In this document: piece after piece, positions 1 to 7,709 of the stretch
How the letters are laid out: each line of letters opens with the position of its first letter
Numbering within the stretch: the first letter of the stretch is position 1
Source of the DNA: Actinophytocola glycyrrhizae
Lineage (GTDB): Bacteria > Actinomycetota > Actinomycetes > Mycobacteriales > Pseudonocardiaceae
Assembly: GCF_042653545.1 (NCBI RefSeq)
Contig: NZ_JBHSIS010000024.1
Location: forward strand, 62,001 to 126,000
DNA: 64,000 nucleotides
Direction: 5' to 3'
Program-made: the position numbers and the translations under genes
Notes under the pieces: generated by a model
Databases searched by the model: none
Told to the model about the DNA's origin: nothing
What the model saw: the letters and a program-made list of their open reading frames with translations, nothing else

Positions 1-875
1 TAGGGCAGCACCCGCAGCAGGATCAGCGGGCCGATCCGCGCGTACCGGACGTCCGCGTCCGCGAGGCTCTGCAGCGGCTCGTCGACCGGCTCGGTGTAGA
101 CGCCCTCGCCCGCCTCGGTGTTGTTCTCGACCTTGACGGTCAGGTTGCCGTTGACCGTCTCGATGAACACCTCGTTCTGGATCGAGATGTGCGGGTGGCG
201 GCCGAGCACGTGGTCGTCGCGGGTGGTCTCGGTCCACTCGAAGTCGTGCGACGACGGGAACACGTGGTCCCGCTCGCCCGCGTTGTCCACATAGGACAGC
301 GTGCCGTCCGCGCGCACCGTCCACCGCAGCACCTTGATGTCCTCGGTGCGCGGCCCGGTCTGGAAGACCGCGAGCAGCTTGCCCTCCACCGGCCGCAGCT
401 GCAGCAGCCGCGTCTCCCGGTAGTACCGGTACAGCTCGGTGAAGTCGCGGCGGAACCGCTCGTCGCCGAGCAGCTCCGGCCGCTCACCCGGCGCGTCCTC
501 GAACCGGAAAGCCTCACCCTCGCGGGTGAACCGGTGCAGCGAGAACACGTCGTCGATCGTGGTCTCCGGCTTGAGACCGATAAACACGTTGTAGCCGAAC
601 AGCATCAGCCCGCTCGCGTCCCCGTCGGGGTCCGGGATGGACACGATGTCGCGCGGCACGCAGTTGTTCTCGGTGCGGATCCGCTCGGCGCCCACGAGGC
701 GCAGCTCGGTACTGCCGAACACCTCGAGGCGCCGCGTGTTGAGGGCCTCGGCCCGCCGGGCAAGCTCCTCGGCCTGCTCGGCGAGCCGCTGCCGCAGCAC
801 CTCGTACGTACGGGCGTCGAGCCCGTCCTGCGCCGGCCCGCTGGCGGGGGCCGGCGCGTCGACGGTGGAGGTCAC
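1..875 (-). CDS. DUF3686-type 'DNA repair ATPase', N-terminal part (runs off the window)
   Basis: This is the N-terminal ~291 residues of a large protein whose remainder lies beyond base 1. The GTG start is at 875 and its GTGA overlaps the TGA of the upstream flotillin gene by 4 nt, so translation is probably coupled. The visible part has a helical stretch rich in RLAEQAEELARRAEALN, then FGSTELRLVGAERIRTENNC and FGYNVFIGLKPETTIDDVFS. I recognise these as hallmarks of the actinobacterial 'DNA repair ATPase' family (DUF3686, with an AAA module further downstream). The AAA part is not visible here, so ATPase activity is known of the family and not seen. Its role is poorly defined, and the coupling to a flotillin suggests a membrane-associated function. 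Confidence 0.6.
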   Translation of the reverse strand, partial: MTSTVDAPAPASGPAQDGLDARTYEVLRQRLAEQAEELARRAEALNTRRLEVFGSTELRLVGAERIRTENNCVPRDIVSIPDPDGDASGLMLFGYNVFIGLKPETTIDDVFSLHRFTREGEAFRFEDAPGERPELLGDERFRRDFTELYRYYRETRLLQLRPVEGKLLAVFQTGPRTEDIKVLRWTVRADGTLSYVDNAGERDHVFPSSHDFEWTETTRDDHVLGRHPHISIQNEVFIETVNGNLTVKVENNTEAGEGVYTEPVDEPLQSLADADVRYARIGPLILLRVLP

Positions 876-2869
876 GGCTTCTGCGCGATCTCAGGCACCC
901 GCTCCACCGGTGCCGGTGTCACGACGGGCGTGCCGGAGAGCAGCTCCTGGATGCGTGAGGCGTTCGGGCCGCCCTCCTTCATCATCTTCATCAGCGCGGC
1001 CGAGACCGACAGGTTCTTGACGTCGTCGCTGCCGAACGAGGACAGGATCTCCTTGATGTCGTCGGCGAAGTTCGCCTCCCCGTTGAGCCACGGGCCGGCG
1101 AGCTTGCTCGCCACGTCCGAGCCGTTCATGAACCCATCGACGCTCTTGCCGAGCGTGATCGAGCCCATGAGCCGGTCGAGGAACATGCTCTCGCCGCCGA
1201 CGATGTCGATGTCGGCCTTCTCCAGCCCGGCCGCGAGGACCATGGCCTGCGACTCGGCGACCTCGCGCTGCGCCTGGATGCCGGCGAGCCGCACCTCCTT
1301 GTCCGACTCGAGCCGCAGGCGGAACTCCTCGTGCCCACGGGACGCGTCGTCGAGAGCGGCCATCGCGGCGGCCTTCTCGGTGAGGCCCTCGGCCTCGCCC
1401 TTCAGCTTCTCGCGCATCGAGTCCGCGTCGGCCAGCGCCTTCTCGCGGATGACGACGGCCTCGGCGCGGCCCTCCTTCTCGATGACGTCCGCGTTCCGCT
1501 CCCGCACCTGCACGTCGGCGAGACCCGCTGCGGCCGTCTCGGCCTGGATGCCCTCCGCGAGGCGGATCTTGGCGCGGGCGTCGAGGTCCGCTGCCTGCTG
1601 CCGGGCCTCGGCGAGCGTGAGCTCCTCGCGGGCCTTGTGCTTGGCGGCGGCCTCCGCGGCCTCGGCCGCCTTGATGTCCTTGACCAGGTGCTCCTGCGCC
1701 TCCGCCTCGGCCGCGATGATCGTGGACTGCCGCTTGCGCTCGGCCTCCTCGACCGCACGGAGGCGCTTGATGTTCTCCTCCTGCTCGGCGACCGTCTTGT
1801 CGACGGCGACCCGCTCACGCACGACCTCGGCGACCGAGCGGCGCTCGACCTCGACCTCCTTCTCCTTGGCCGCGTTGGCGAGGGCGATCTCCCGCTCGCG
1901 CGCCACGACCTCGAGCATGCGGTCCTTCTCGATGCGCTCGGTCTCGATCGCGATGACCCGCTCGCGGTTCTTCTCGGCGACGGCGACCTCGCGGGCCCGG
2001 TTCTGGTCCTGGATGCCGAGCTGCTCGTCGGTGCGCAGGTTCGCCTGCTGGGCCTTGAGCCGCTCCTCGGCCTGCACCTTCTGGGTCTCGGCCTCCTCGC
2101 GGGCCTTCATGGTCTCGATCTCGCGGCGCTGACGGTTCTCCGCGTCGGCCTGGCGGCGCTCCAGTTCGAGGATCGCCTCGCGGGCGTCCACGTTCTGCTT
2201 GGTGATCTCCTTCTCCTCGGTGCGCTGGAACTCGTTGGTCCGCACGTGCTCGATCGCCGTCAGCTCGGTGATCTTGCGGATGCCCTGCGCGTCGAGGATG
2301 TTGTTGGAGTCCAACTGGGACATCGGCGTCTGCTCGAGGTAGTCGATCGCCGCGTCCTCGAGGCTGTACCCGTTCAGGTCGGTGCCGATGACCGCGAGGA
2401 TGCGGTCCCGGAACTCGTTGCGCTTGGTGTACAGGTCGACGAAGTCGAGGTGCTTGCCGACGGTCTTGAGCGCCTCGGAGAACTTGGCGTTGAACAGCTC
2501 CTGCAGCGTGCCCTGGTCGCTGGCGCGCTGGGTGCCGATCGCCTGCGCCACCTTGATCACGTCCTCGCTGGTCTTGTTGACCCGCACGAAGAACGTGATC
2601 CGGATGTCGGCGCGGATGTTGTCCTGGCAGATGAGCCCTTCCTGCCCGGTCCGCGTGATCTCGATCGTCTTCACGGAGATGTCCATGGTCTCCGCCTTGT
2701 GCAGCACGGGGAGGACCACGGCACCGGTGAACGTGACGTGCACGTTGCGGACCTTGGAGACGATCAACGCCTTGCCCTGTTCCACCTTGCGGAACAGGCG
2801 GCTGATGGCGATCAGCACGATCAGCAGCACGACGAGTGCCACGCCGCCCGCGATGAGAATGGTTTCCAT
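872..2869 (-). CDS. yqiK: Flotillin / YqiK-family SPFH membrane protein
   Basis: A 665-aa membrane-anchored scaffold protein. Residues ~4-26 form one hydrophobic helix, followed by a basic segment (SRLFRKVEQGKALIVSK) typical of YqiK flotillins and an SPFH/Band-7 domain to ~200. Residues ~200-510 are a long charged coiled coil rich in Glu, Ala, Arg and Lys, and the C-terminal domain (~515-665) contains GLEKADIDIVGGESMF, the flotillin C-terminal signature. Flotillins oligomerise in the inner membrane and organise microdomains. The ATG at 2869 is preceded by AAAGGA at suitable spacing. The gene lies 13 nt after the yqiJ-like gene and overlaps the downstream ATPase gene by 4 nt, giving a three-gene operon. 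The family assignment is secure, but the cargo is unknown. Confidence 0.9.
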   Translation of the reverse strand: METILIAGGVALVVLLIVLIAISRLFRKVEQGKALIVSKVRNVHVTFTGAVVLPVLHKAETMDISVKTIEITRTGQEGLICQDNIRADIRITFFVRVNKTSEDVIKVAQAIGTQRASDQGTLQELFNAKFSEALKTVGKHLDFVDLYTKRNEFRDRILAVIGTDLNGYSLEDAAIDYLEQTPMSQLDSNNILDAQGIRKITELTAIEHVRTNEFQRTEEKEITKQNVDAREAILELERRQADAENRQRREIETMKAREEAETQKVQAEERLKAQQANLRTDEQLGIQDQNRAREVAVAEKNRERVIAIETERIEKDRMLEVVAREREIALANAAKEKEVEVERRSVAEVVRERVAVDKTVAEQEENIKRLRAVEEAERKRQSTIIAAEAEAQEHLVKDIKAAEAAEAAAKHKAREELTLAEARQQAADLDARAKIRLAEGIQAETAAAGLADVQVRERNADVIEKEGRAEAVVIREKALADADSMREKLKGEAEGLTEKAAAMAALDDASRGHEEFRLRLESDKEVRLAGIQAQREVAESQAMVLAAGLEKADIDIVGGESMFLDRLMGSITLGKSVDGFMNGSDVASKLAGPWLNGEANFADDIKEILSSFGSDDVKNLSVSAALMKMMKEGGPNASRIQELLSGTPVVTPAPVERVPEIAQKP

Positions 2870-2882
2870 CCAGATTTTCCTT

Positions 2883-3461
2883 TCAGGCAGGCGCGACCCA
2901 GAAGAACTCGCCGTCGATGTCGTGGTCGAAGATCAGAGCGCGGTTGCCGTACGCCAGTTCGTGTTCGCCGGTCTGTCGCACCTGGACGATCGCGGTCGAC
3001 CCGTCCAGCGCGGTGACCTCGGCCTGGCCGAACTCACCGGTGACCGTGCCGGTGCGGATGACGCACTCGCGGCCGACGAAGTCGTTGCGGGACGCCTCCC
3101 CACCGGGAGCGTAGAGCCTGCGTAGGGGCACGGCGACGAGGCGGGCGGCGAACAGCCCGCAGATCAGTGCGACCAGCAGCACACCGCACCCGAGCACGAC
3201 GGTCACGACGGTGCCGAGATCGAGCCCCTCGGTGACCACGCCACCCGCGAGAGTGACGAACCAGGAGACGACGACCAGCACGGACGCGGTCACGGTGACC
3301 GGCACACCGCCGAGGCCGAGACCGTCGCCGACGTCCAGGTCGCCGATCTCGATGTCGAGGGTGCCGACGAGGACGAGCAGCCAGTACAGCAGCACGGCCG
3401 CGAGCAGGAACGTGAAGATGACGGCGGGAAAGGACAGCGCGGCTTCGACGAAGTCGCCCAT
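2883..3461 (-). CDS. yqiJ: YqiJ/NfeD-like membrane protein with OB-fold C-terminus
   Basis: A 192-aa integral membrane protein. Hydrophobic helices lie near residues 10-32, ~55-75 and ~85-110, and a soluble C-terminal OB-fold (about 125-192, FVGRECVIRTGTVTGEFGQ onward) resembles NfeD/YqiJ proteins. YqiJ and YqiK are classically paired: the NfeD-like partner interacts with flotillin. I chose the ATG at 3461 because GGGGAGG lies about 9 nt upstream. An in-frame ATG at 3479 would add six residues but has no comparable ribosome site. It is the first gene of the yqiJ-yqiK-ATPase operon. Confidence 0.82.
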   Translation of the reverse strand: MGDFVEAALSFPAVIFTFLLAAVLLYWLLVLVGTLDIEIGDLDVGDGLGLGGVPVTVTASVLVVVSWFVTLAGGVVTEGLDLGTVVTVVLGCGVLLVALICGLFAARLVAVPLRRLYAPGGEASRNDFVGRECVIRTGTVTGEFGQAEVTALDGSTAIVQVRQTGEHELAYGNRALIFDHDIDGEFFWVAPA

Positions 3462-3564
3462 GTGCCACTGCCTCCCCACCCGGACGGCACCCGCTGAACC
3501 GTCGCGGGGGGACTATAACCAGGTGGGGAGGCAGCACAGGACCGAAACGGCCGAAATTGCGTGC

Positions 3565-3837
3565 TTAGTTCGCGTTCGTGTGCGCTCGGGAACGGGCCAG
3601 TAGCGAAACGCCACCACCCGCGAAGATCACCTGCAGCGCGATCTCGGTCCAGTCGATGCCCGCCGTGTCCGCCACCCCGGCCAGCCCGGCGACGCCGGTC
3701 CCGGCCACCGCGGCGACGATGCCGACGAGGATGGTGACGACCAGCGAGAGCTGGTGGCGCCCCGGCACCACCGCACGCCCGAGCCCTCCGATGGCGACAC
3801 CGAAGACGATCGCCGAAATGAGTCCCGTGATCTCCAC
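3565..3837 (-). CDS. GlsB/YeaQ/YmgE family small membrane protein
   Basis: A 90-aa protein with three hydrophobic segments and the glycine-rich pattern of the 'transglycosylase-associated' family: GLISAIVFGVAIGGLGR, then LVVTILVGIVAAVAG, then a last helix LQVIFAGGGVSLL. Members are small stress-related inner-membrane proteins with no demonstrated enzymatic activity. I place the start at the GTG at 3837, preceded by AAGGGGAAGG. Open frame further upstream has no family similarity. It is a monocistronic unit between the yqiJK operon and a divergent glyoxalase-fold gene. Confidence 0.8.
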   Translation of the reverse strand: MEITGLISAIVFGVAIGGLGRAVVPGRHQLSLVVTILVGIVAAVAGTGVAGLAGVADTAGIDWTEIALQVIFAGGGVSLLARSRAHTNAN

Positions 3838-3972
3838 AGCCTTCCCCTTTCTCCCGCCACCAGCATCGCCGCCGGAACGAATTCGGGGATCGGGTGAATT
3901 CCCTGAGTTCCGCTCGGGGTCCATTCCGGAAGGGGCTGGCGCCGGCGGCCGGACCGCGCCACGATCGGAGGC

Positions 3973-4380
3973 ATGCTGGACCGATTCGAGACCGCCACCC
4001 GCCTTCCCGCGCAGGACCTCGACCGGGCACGAGCGTTCTACGCCGAGAAGCTCGGCCTCACCCCGTCGGAGGAACGCCCCGGCGGCCTGCTGTACCGGTG
4101 CGGCGGCACGAGGTTCGCGCTGTTCACCTCGGGCGGGCGGCCCTCCGGCGAGCACACCCAGATGGCGTGGACCGTCGACGACCTCGAAGCGGTCGTGGCC
4201 GAGCTGCGTGGCCGCGGCGTGACGTTCGAGCACGTCGAGGTCCCCGGCCTGCGCACGGTCGGCGGCATCGCCGAGGTCGACGGCAACTACCCGTCGGCAG
4301 GCACGGGCGAGCGCGCCGCGTGGTTCCGCGACAGCGAGGGCAACCTGCTCGGCATCGGCGAACCGACCCTGGACGATTGA
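3973..4380 (+). CDS. VOC (glyoxalase/bleomycin-resistance fold) protein
   Basis: A 135-aa single-domain vicinal-oxygen-chelate protein. The two beta-alpha-beta-beta-beta modules are readable: ATRLPAQDLDRARAFYAEKLGL starts the first, WTVDDLEAVVAELRGRGVTF the second, and AAWFRDSEGNLLGIGEP is the C-terminal signature. The fold supports metal-dependent isomerases, dioxygenases and drug-binding proteins. The substrate cannot be deduced and the usual metal ligands are incomplete, so it may bind rather than convert a ligand. GGAGG sits immediately before the ATG at 3973. It is transcribed away from the GlsB gene. Confidence 0.8.
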   Translation: MLDRFETATRLPAQDLDRARAFYAEKLGLTPSEERPGGLLYRCGGTRFALFTSGGRPSGEHTQMAWTVDDLEAVVAELRGRGVTFEHVEVPGLRTVGGIAEVDGNYPSAGTGERAAWFRDSEGNLLGIGEPTLDD

Positions 4381-4620
4381 TCGGGTGGGCGGCTGCGGTT
4401 GGCGTTGTGGGTTTGTCCTCGCGGACGGGCAGGAAGCCCCTTGGTGGTGGGCTGACGCCACCGTTGGGGTTGCGCGGGCGTGGCAATGCCCTGAAAGGCG
4501 CGTTCAGGGCGCTGGGCGCCCTGAACGGCCCATTGACGACACTTGTTGTGCCGTGAACGCGCCTTCACGGCATCGGCCCTGATGACGGGACCGTACGCCA
4601 AGCCGCTTTACAGGATCTTC
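4381..4620. repeat. Composite intergenic repeat, copy A (contains a 68-bp sequence also found at 39917-39984)
   Basis: This gene-free 240 bp contains several short palindromic units of the type TGAAAGGCGCGTTCA and its relatives (AGGGCGCTGGGCGCCCT, CGTGAACGCGCCTTCACGG). Positions 4477-4544 are identical by eye, over 68 bp, to the reverse complement of 39917-39984. The preceding part (4390-4475), with GTCCTCGCGGACGGGCAGG and GTGGGCTGACGCCACCGT, resembles 59740-59862. The unit appears to be an interspersed palindromic repeat family of this genome. No open frame here looks coding. Confidence 0.75.
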
Positions 4621-4634
4621 ACGGAATCGATCGT

Positions 4635-4898
4635 CTAGAACGAGTCGCGGTTGTACGTCGCGAGCTTCTCGGCCAGCACCTTGTCGTCGCGGTCGGCTGC
4701 CGGGACCAGGACCTCGGCGACCACGTCGGTCAGCTCGGCCATGCGCTGGTTGAGCCGCCTGGCCTCCTGGACCTCGCGTTCCAGCACCGCGATCCGGTCG
4801 TGCAGGTGACGGATCTCGTCATCGACGCCCACGATCCGCGCGACCCGGCGGCCCTGCTTCGCCACCACGGCACGCAGCCGCGACTTCACCGCTTCCAT
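4635..4898 (-). CDS. Small coiled-coil protein coupled to the LicD-methyltransferase gene
   Basis: An 87-aa protein with no recognised catalytic motif. Its centre (HDRIAVLEREVQEARRLNQR) is a heptad-like coiled coil and the C-terminal half (MAELTDVVAEVLVP, then RDDKVLAEKLATY) is helical. Similar short proteins follow LicD/Stealth-type phosphotransferase genes in actinobacteria (a DUF6752-like arrangement, from memory). The start overlaps the 3' end of the upstream gene by 13 nt. ATG 4898 has GGTGG at good spacing, while ATG 4916 would add six residues. A structural or regulatory partner of the upstream enzyme is inferred from the overlap only. Confidence 0.6.
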   Translation of the reverse strand: MEAVKSRLRAVVAKQGRRVARIVGVDDEIRHLHDRIAVLEREVQEARRLNQRMAELTDVVAEVLVPAADRDDKVLAEKLATYNRDSF

Positions 4899-6454
4899 GT
4901 TGCCACCAGCCTGCATACGTGCGGATCCTCATCCTTGTAGACGGCGTACCCGTAGCCCTCCTCGCGGTGCTCGATGGCACCGCCCCAGGACTCGATCTCC
5001 GCGACGACCTGGTCGCCCGGCAGGTACTTGCGGAAGTGTTCGCCGTACACCTTCTCGGCGGCGGCGTTCTCGTCGGTGCGGAACTCGAGGTAGAACCGGC
5101 CGCCCCGGCGAAGGCACATGCTCGCGATGCGCCACAGCGCGTGCCGACCGGCGTCCTCCAGCGCGTGCACCAGGAACCTGGCGTACAGCGTGGGCGAGGT
5201 CTCGCGGTGCGCCAGCTCGCCGCCCGCCGCGAGGACCTGCCGGGTGTCGTACAGGTTGAACGTGCGGAACCGCGCGGGGATCCCCTCGGCCTTCGCGGCC
5301 TTGCCCGCGCGCTCGGTCGCGGCCGGGATGTAGTCGAAGCCCAGCACGTCCCGGCCCTGCCGCGCGAACCACAGCGAGTCCCGGCCGGTGCCGGAGCCGA
5401 TGTCGACCACGTCCCGCGCGGCGGGCTCGCGTTCGTGCACCCACTCGGCGAACGGCGAGGGCTGCTCGGACACCGTCGACTGCGCGCGGCCGAAGTAGAA
5501 GGGCCACCAGTGGTTGCGGTTCTGCGTGTTGCCCCTGGTCCAGCCGTCGAGACGGCGGCGGACCCAGTGCGGGGTCTCGAACTTGAACGACGGGTCCGGG
5601 ATCCGCCAGTGCGGGCCGTAGGTGATCGCCAGCAGCGCCTCGGGGTCGGCGGGCGCGGCGATGCGGCGGCCCTCCAGCTCGACCTCGCCCAGCGGCAGGA
5701 TCACCCCGCGGTCGAAGTCCTTCGCGTGCACCTCGGGCATCAGGTAGAAGGTGCCGTCCACGACGAACCCGGCGAACACGTCGATCGCGCGGCCGCCCTC
5801 CGGGTCGGGGACGATCACCTTGAAGTCGGCGGAGGAGAAGCGCCACGTCCAGTACCCGGCGCGGATCATCACGCGCTCCATGGCGAACGACTCGCGCGCC
5901 ACGTCGACGGGGCTGGTGTGGCGGCTCAGGTACGCGACGTCCGCGTCCGAGTCGTGCGGGATGAAGTGCCCGTCGCGGACCGCGCCGAGCAGCGCGCCGA
6001 ACGCGAGGAACGCGTCGACGCCGCCCTCGTCGCGCAGGCGGGCCAGCACGTCCTCGATCGCGTCGAGCAGCGCCTCGCGGGTCGCCTCACCGCGCTCGGA
6101 GAACCCGCACTGCATGTCGCCGGCCTTGTCGACGATCAGTGGCCTGCCCTTGCCGTCGACGATCCGCACCCGCTGGTCCGACTCGTCGAACGCGACGTCG
6201 CCGGTGAACAGCACCTTCTCGCCGAACCGCTCCCGGACCGTCACCTCGCCGGTGCCACGCAGGAACGGGCGCAGGTTCACCGGCCAGCGCGCGAGCCGGT
6301 GACCGTTCTCGAGGCGGGTGTCCCGCTCCGCGTTGAACGACCACGTCCACTGGCCCTCGAACAGCACGTCGACGACCGACTTCTGACCGGCGTCGACCCG
6401 GACCCCGTCCTGGTCGACCGCCGTGGTGCCCTGGCGACTGTGTGTTCCGTTCAT
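4886..6454 (-). CDS. LicD/FKRP-like nucleotidyltransferase fused to a class I SAM methyltransferase
   Basis: A 522-aa two-domain enzyme. An N-terminal ~110-residue beta-rich region is followed by a LicD/fukutin-type nucleotidyltransferase-fold domain (about 125-310) carrying FGALLGAVRDGHFIPHDSDA, the family's D-x-D metal-binding signature. The C-terminal domain (~345-522) has VVDIGSGTGRDSLWFARQG, the SAM-binding motif I, and the usual helices and strands of a Rossmann methyltransferase. LicD domains transfer phospho-substituents onto cell-surface glycans, and the fused methyltransferase suggests a methylated cap. Substrate and polymer are unknown. It is the first gene of a two-gene unit with the coiled-coil protein. 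The ATG at 6454 is the only plausible start. Confidence 0.8.
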   Translation of the reverse strand: MNGTHSRQGTTAVDQDGVRVDAGQKSVVDVLFEGQWTWSFNAERDTRLENGHRLARWPVNLRPFLRGTGEVTVRERFGEKVLFTGDVAFDESDQRVRIVDGKGRPLIVDKAGDMQCGFSERGEATREALLDAIEDVLARLRDEGGVDAFLAFGALLGAVRDGHFIPHDSDADVAYLSRHTSPVDVARESFAMERVMIRAGYWTWRFSSADFKVIVPDPEGGRAIDVFAGFVVDGTFYLMPEVHAKDFDRGVILPLGEVELEGRRIAAPADPEALLAITYGPHWRIPDPSFKFETPHWVRRRLDGWTRGNTQNRNHWWPFYFGRAQSTVSEQPSPFAEWVHEREPAARDVVDIGSGTGRDSLWFARQGRDVLGFDYIPAATERAGKAAKAEGIPARFRTFNLYDTRQVLAAGGELAHRETSPTLYARFLVHALEDAGRHALWRIASMCLRRGGRFYLEFRTDENAAAEKVYGEHFRKYLPGDQVVAEIESWGGAIEHREEGYGYAVYKDEDPHVCRLVATWKR

Positions 6455-6503
6455 GATTCAGCGAACTCTAACAGCGCGTGAACAGAAGGTGGAATCTCCG
6501 CGT

Positions 6504-7709
6504 TCAGTTCACGGACCGTATCCGGTACACGAGGACCGACCCGGCCACTCCCACCAGCGCGGACAGCACATACAGCACCGGGTACCCGCCGAGGTGGGTG
6601 ACTATGGGTGCTGCCAGCACGGGCGCGAGCACCTGCGGCAGCGAGTTCGCGATGTTGATCACCCCGAGGTCCTTGCCCCGGTCGGTCGCGGCGGGCAGCA
6701 CCTCGGTCATGAGCGCGAAGTCGACCGACAGGTACACACCGAAGCCCAGCCCGAGCACGGCCGCCGCGACGATCGCGCCCGTCCAGGTCGGCCAGAACGC
6801 GAGCACCAGCGACGCCGCCGCCATCACGTTCCCCGCCCAGCACACGAACACCCGCCGCCTGCCGACCCGGTCCGACCAGACCCCGCCGATGACCACAGTG
6901 GACAGCAGGGTGGCCGCGTAGATCGCGGTGAGCACGAAGACACCGCTGTCCGGGTCGGCGTAACCGACCTCGTCCTGCAGGAAGTACAGCAGGTACACGA
7001 TCGCGACGGAGTTGCCGAGGTTCAGCAGGAACCGCGTGAACCAGGCCCAGCCGAAGTCGGGGAACCGCACCGGGTTGATCCAGAAGTCCCGGACCCGCAG
7101 CCGGGGCCGTTCGGTCGCCTCGATCGTGGTGTCCTTGCGCAGCAACAGGTACGGCACGGTCGTGACGACCAGGAACGCCGCGCACACGAGGTAGCCCATG
7201 GCGATCCCGCCGACCGCGGCCGCGAGCCCGGACCCCACGACGATGCCGAGCGTCTGCCCCACACCGAGCCAGCCGCCGACCATCCCGCGCTGCCGCAGCG
7301 GCACCTGGTCGGGCACGGCGGCGAAGAGCGCGGCCTGCATGGCGTTGAGCGTGAGCTGGGCGGCACACCAGCCCAGCGCCATGATCACGATGTTCGGCGC
7401 ACCGGCGAGGATCCCGAGGCTGGCGACACCGCCCGCCGCACCGATCGCGGTCCACGGCAGCCGCCTGCCGATTCGCCACGTGGTGCGGTCGGAGATGGCG
7501 CCGAACAGCGGGTTCGCGATCACCGAGCACGCGGCACCGAGCCCGGAGACGACACCGAGCGCGACCTCCTTGTGCTCTGGCGCCAGCTCCTGGGCCTGGA
7601 GCCCGAGCAGGACCTGGATGGGCCCGTAGAAGGCGGTGAAGAGGCCGAGGCTGGCCAGCGAGAGGAGGGCGGTCCACCTCGGCCGGACGGGGACCGTCGG
7701 TTCCGTCAA
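6504..7709 (-). CDS. MFS transporter coupled to the beta-glucosidase gene
   Basis: A 401-aa membrane protein with about 11-12 hydrophobic helices and the MFS loop signature between helices 2 and 3 (NPLFGAISDRTTWRIGRRLP) and its counterpart in the second half (GGVWSDRVGRRRVF). The pattern is closest to glycoside/sugar transporters and drug-type MFS proteins of actinobacteria. I start it at TTG 7709, whose TTGA overlaps the stop of the GH1 gene by 4 nt. An upstream in-frame extension is only the antisense of that gene. The pairing suggests that it moves a glycoside or the sugar released by the enzyme, with direction undetermined. Confidence 0.8.
   Translation of the reverse strand: MTEPTVPVRPRWTALLSLASLGLFTAFYGPIQVLLGLQAQELAPEHKEVALGVVSGLGAACSVIANPLFGAISDRTTWRIGRRLPWTAIGAAGGVASLGILAGAPNIVIMALGWCAAQLTLNAMQAALFAAVPDQVPLRQRGMVGGWLGVGQTLGIVVGSGLAAAVGGIAMGYLVCAAFLVVTTVPYLLLRKDTTIEATERPRLRVRDFWINPVRFPDFGWAWFTRFLLNLGNSVAIVYLLYFLQDEVGYADPDSGVFVLTAIYAATLLSTVVIGGVWSDRVGRRRVFVCWAGNVMAAASLVLAFWPTWTGAIVAAAVLGLGFGVYLSVDFALMTEVLPAATDRGKDLGVINIANSLPQVLAPVLAAPIVTHLGGYPVLYVLSALVGVAGSVLVYRIRSVN

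Noticed and set aside
189..2132. Long plus-strand open frame of ~647 codons
   Set aside because: It is antisense to the DUF3686 ATPase and flotillin genes, which have clear family motifs, coupled starts and ribosome sites.
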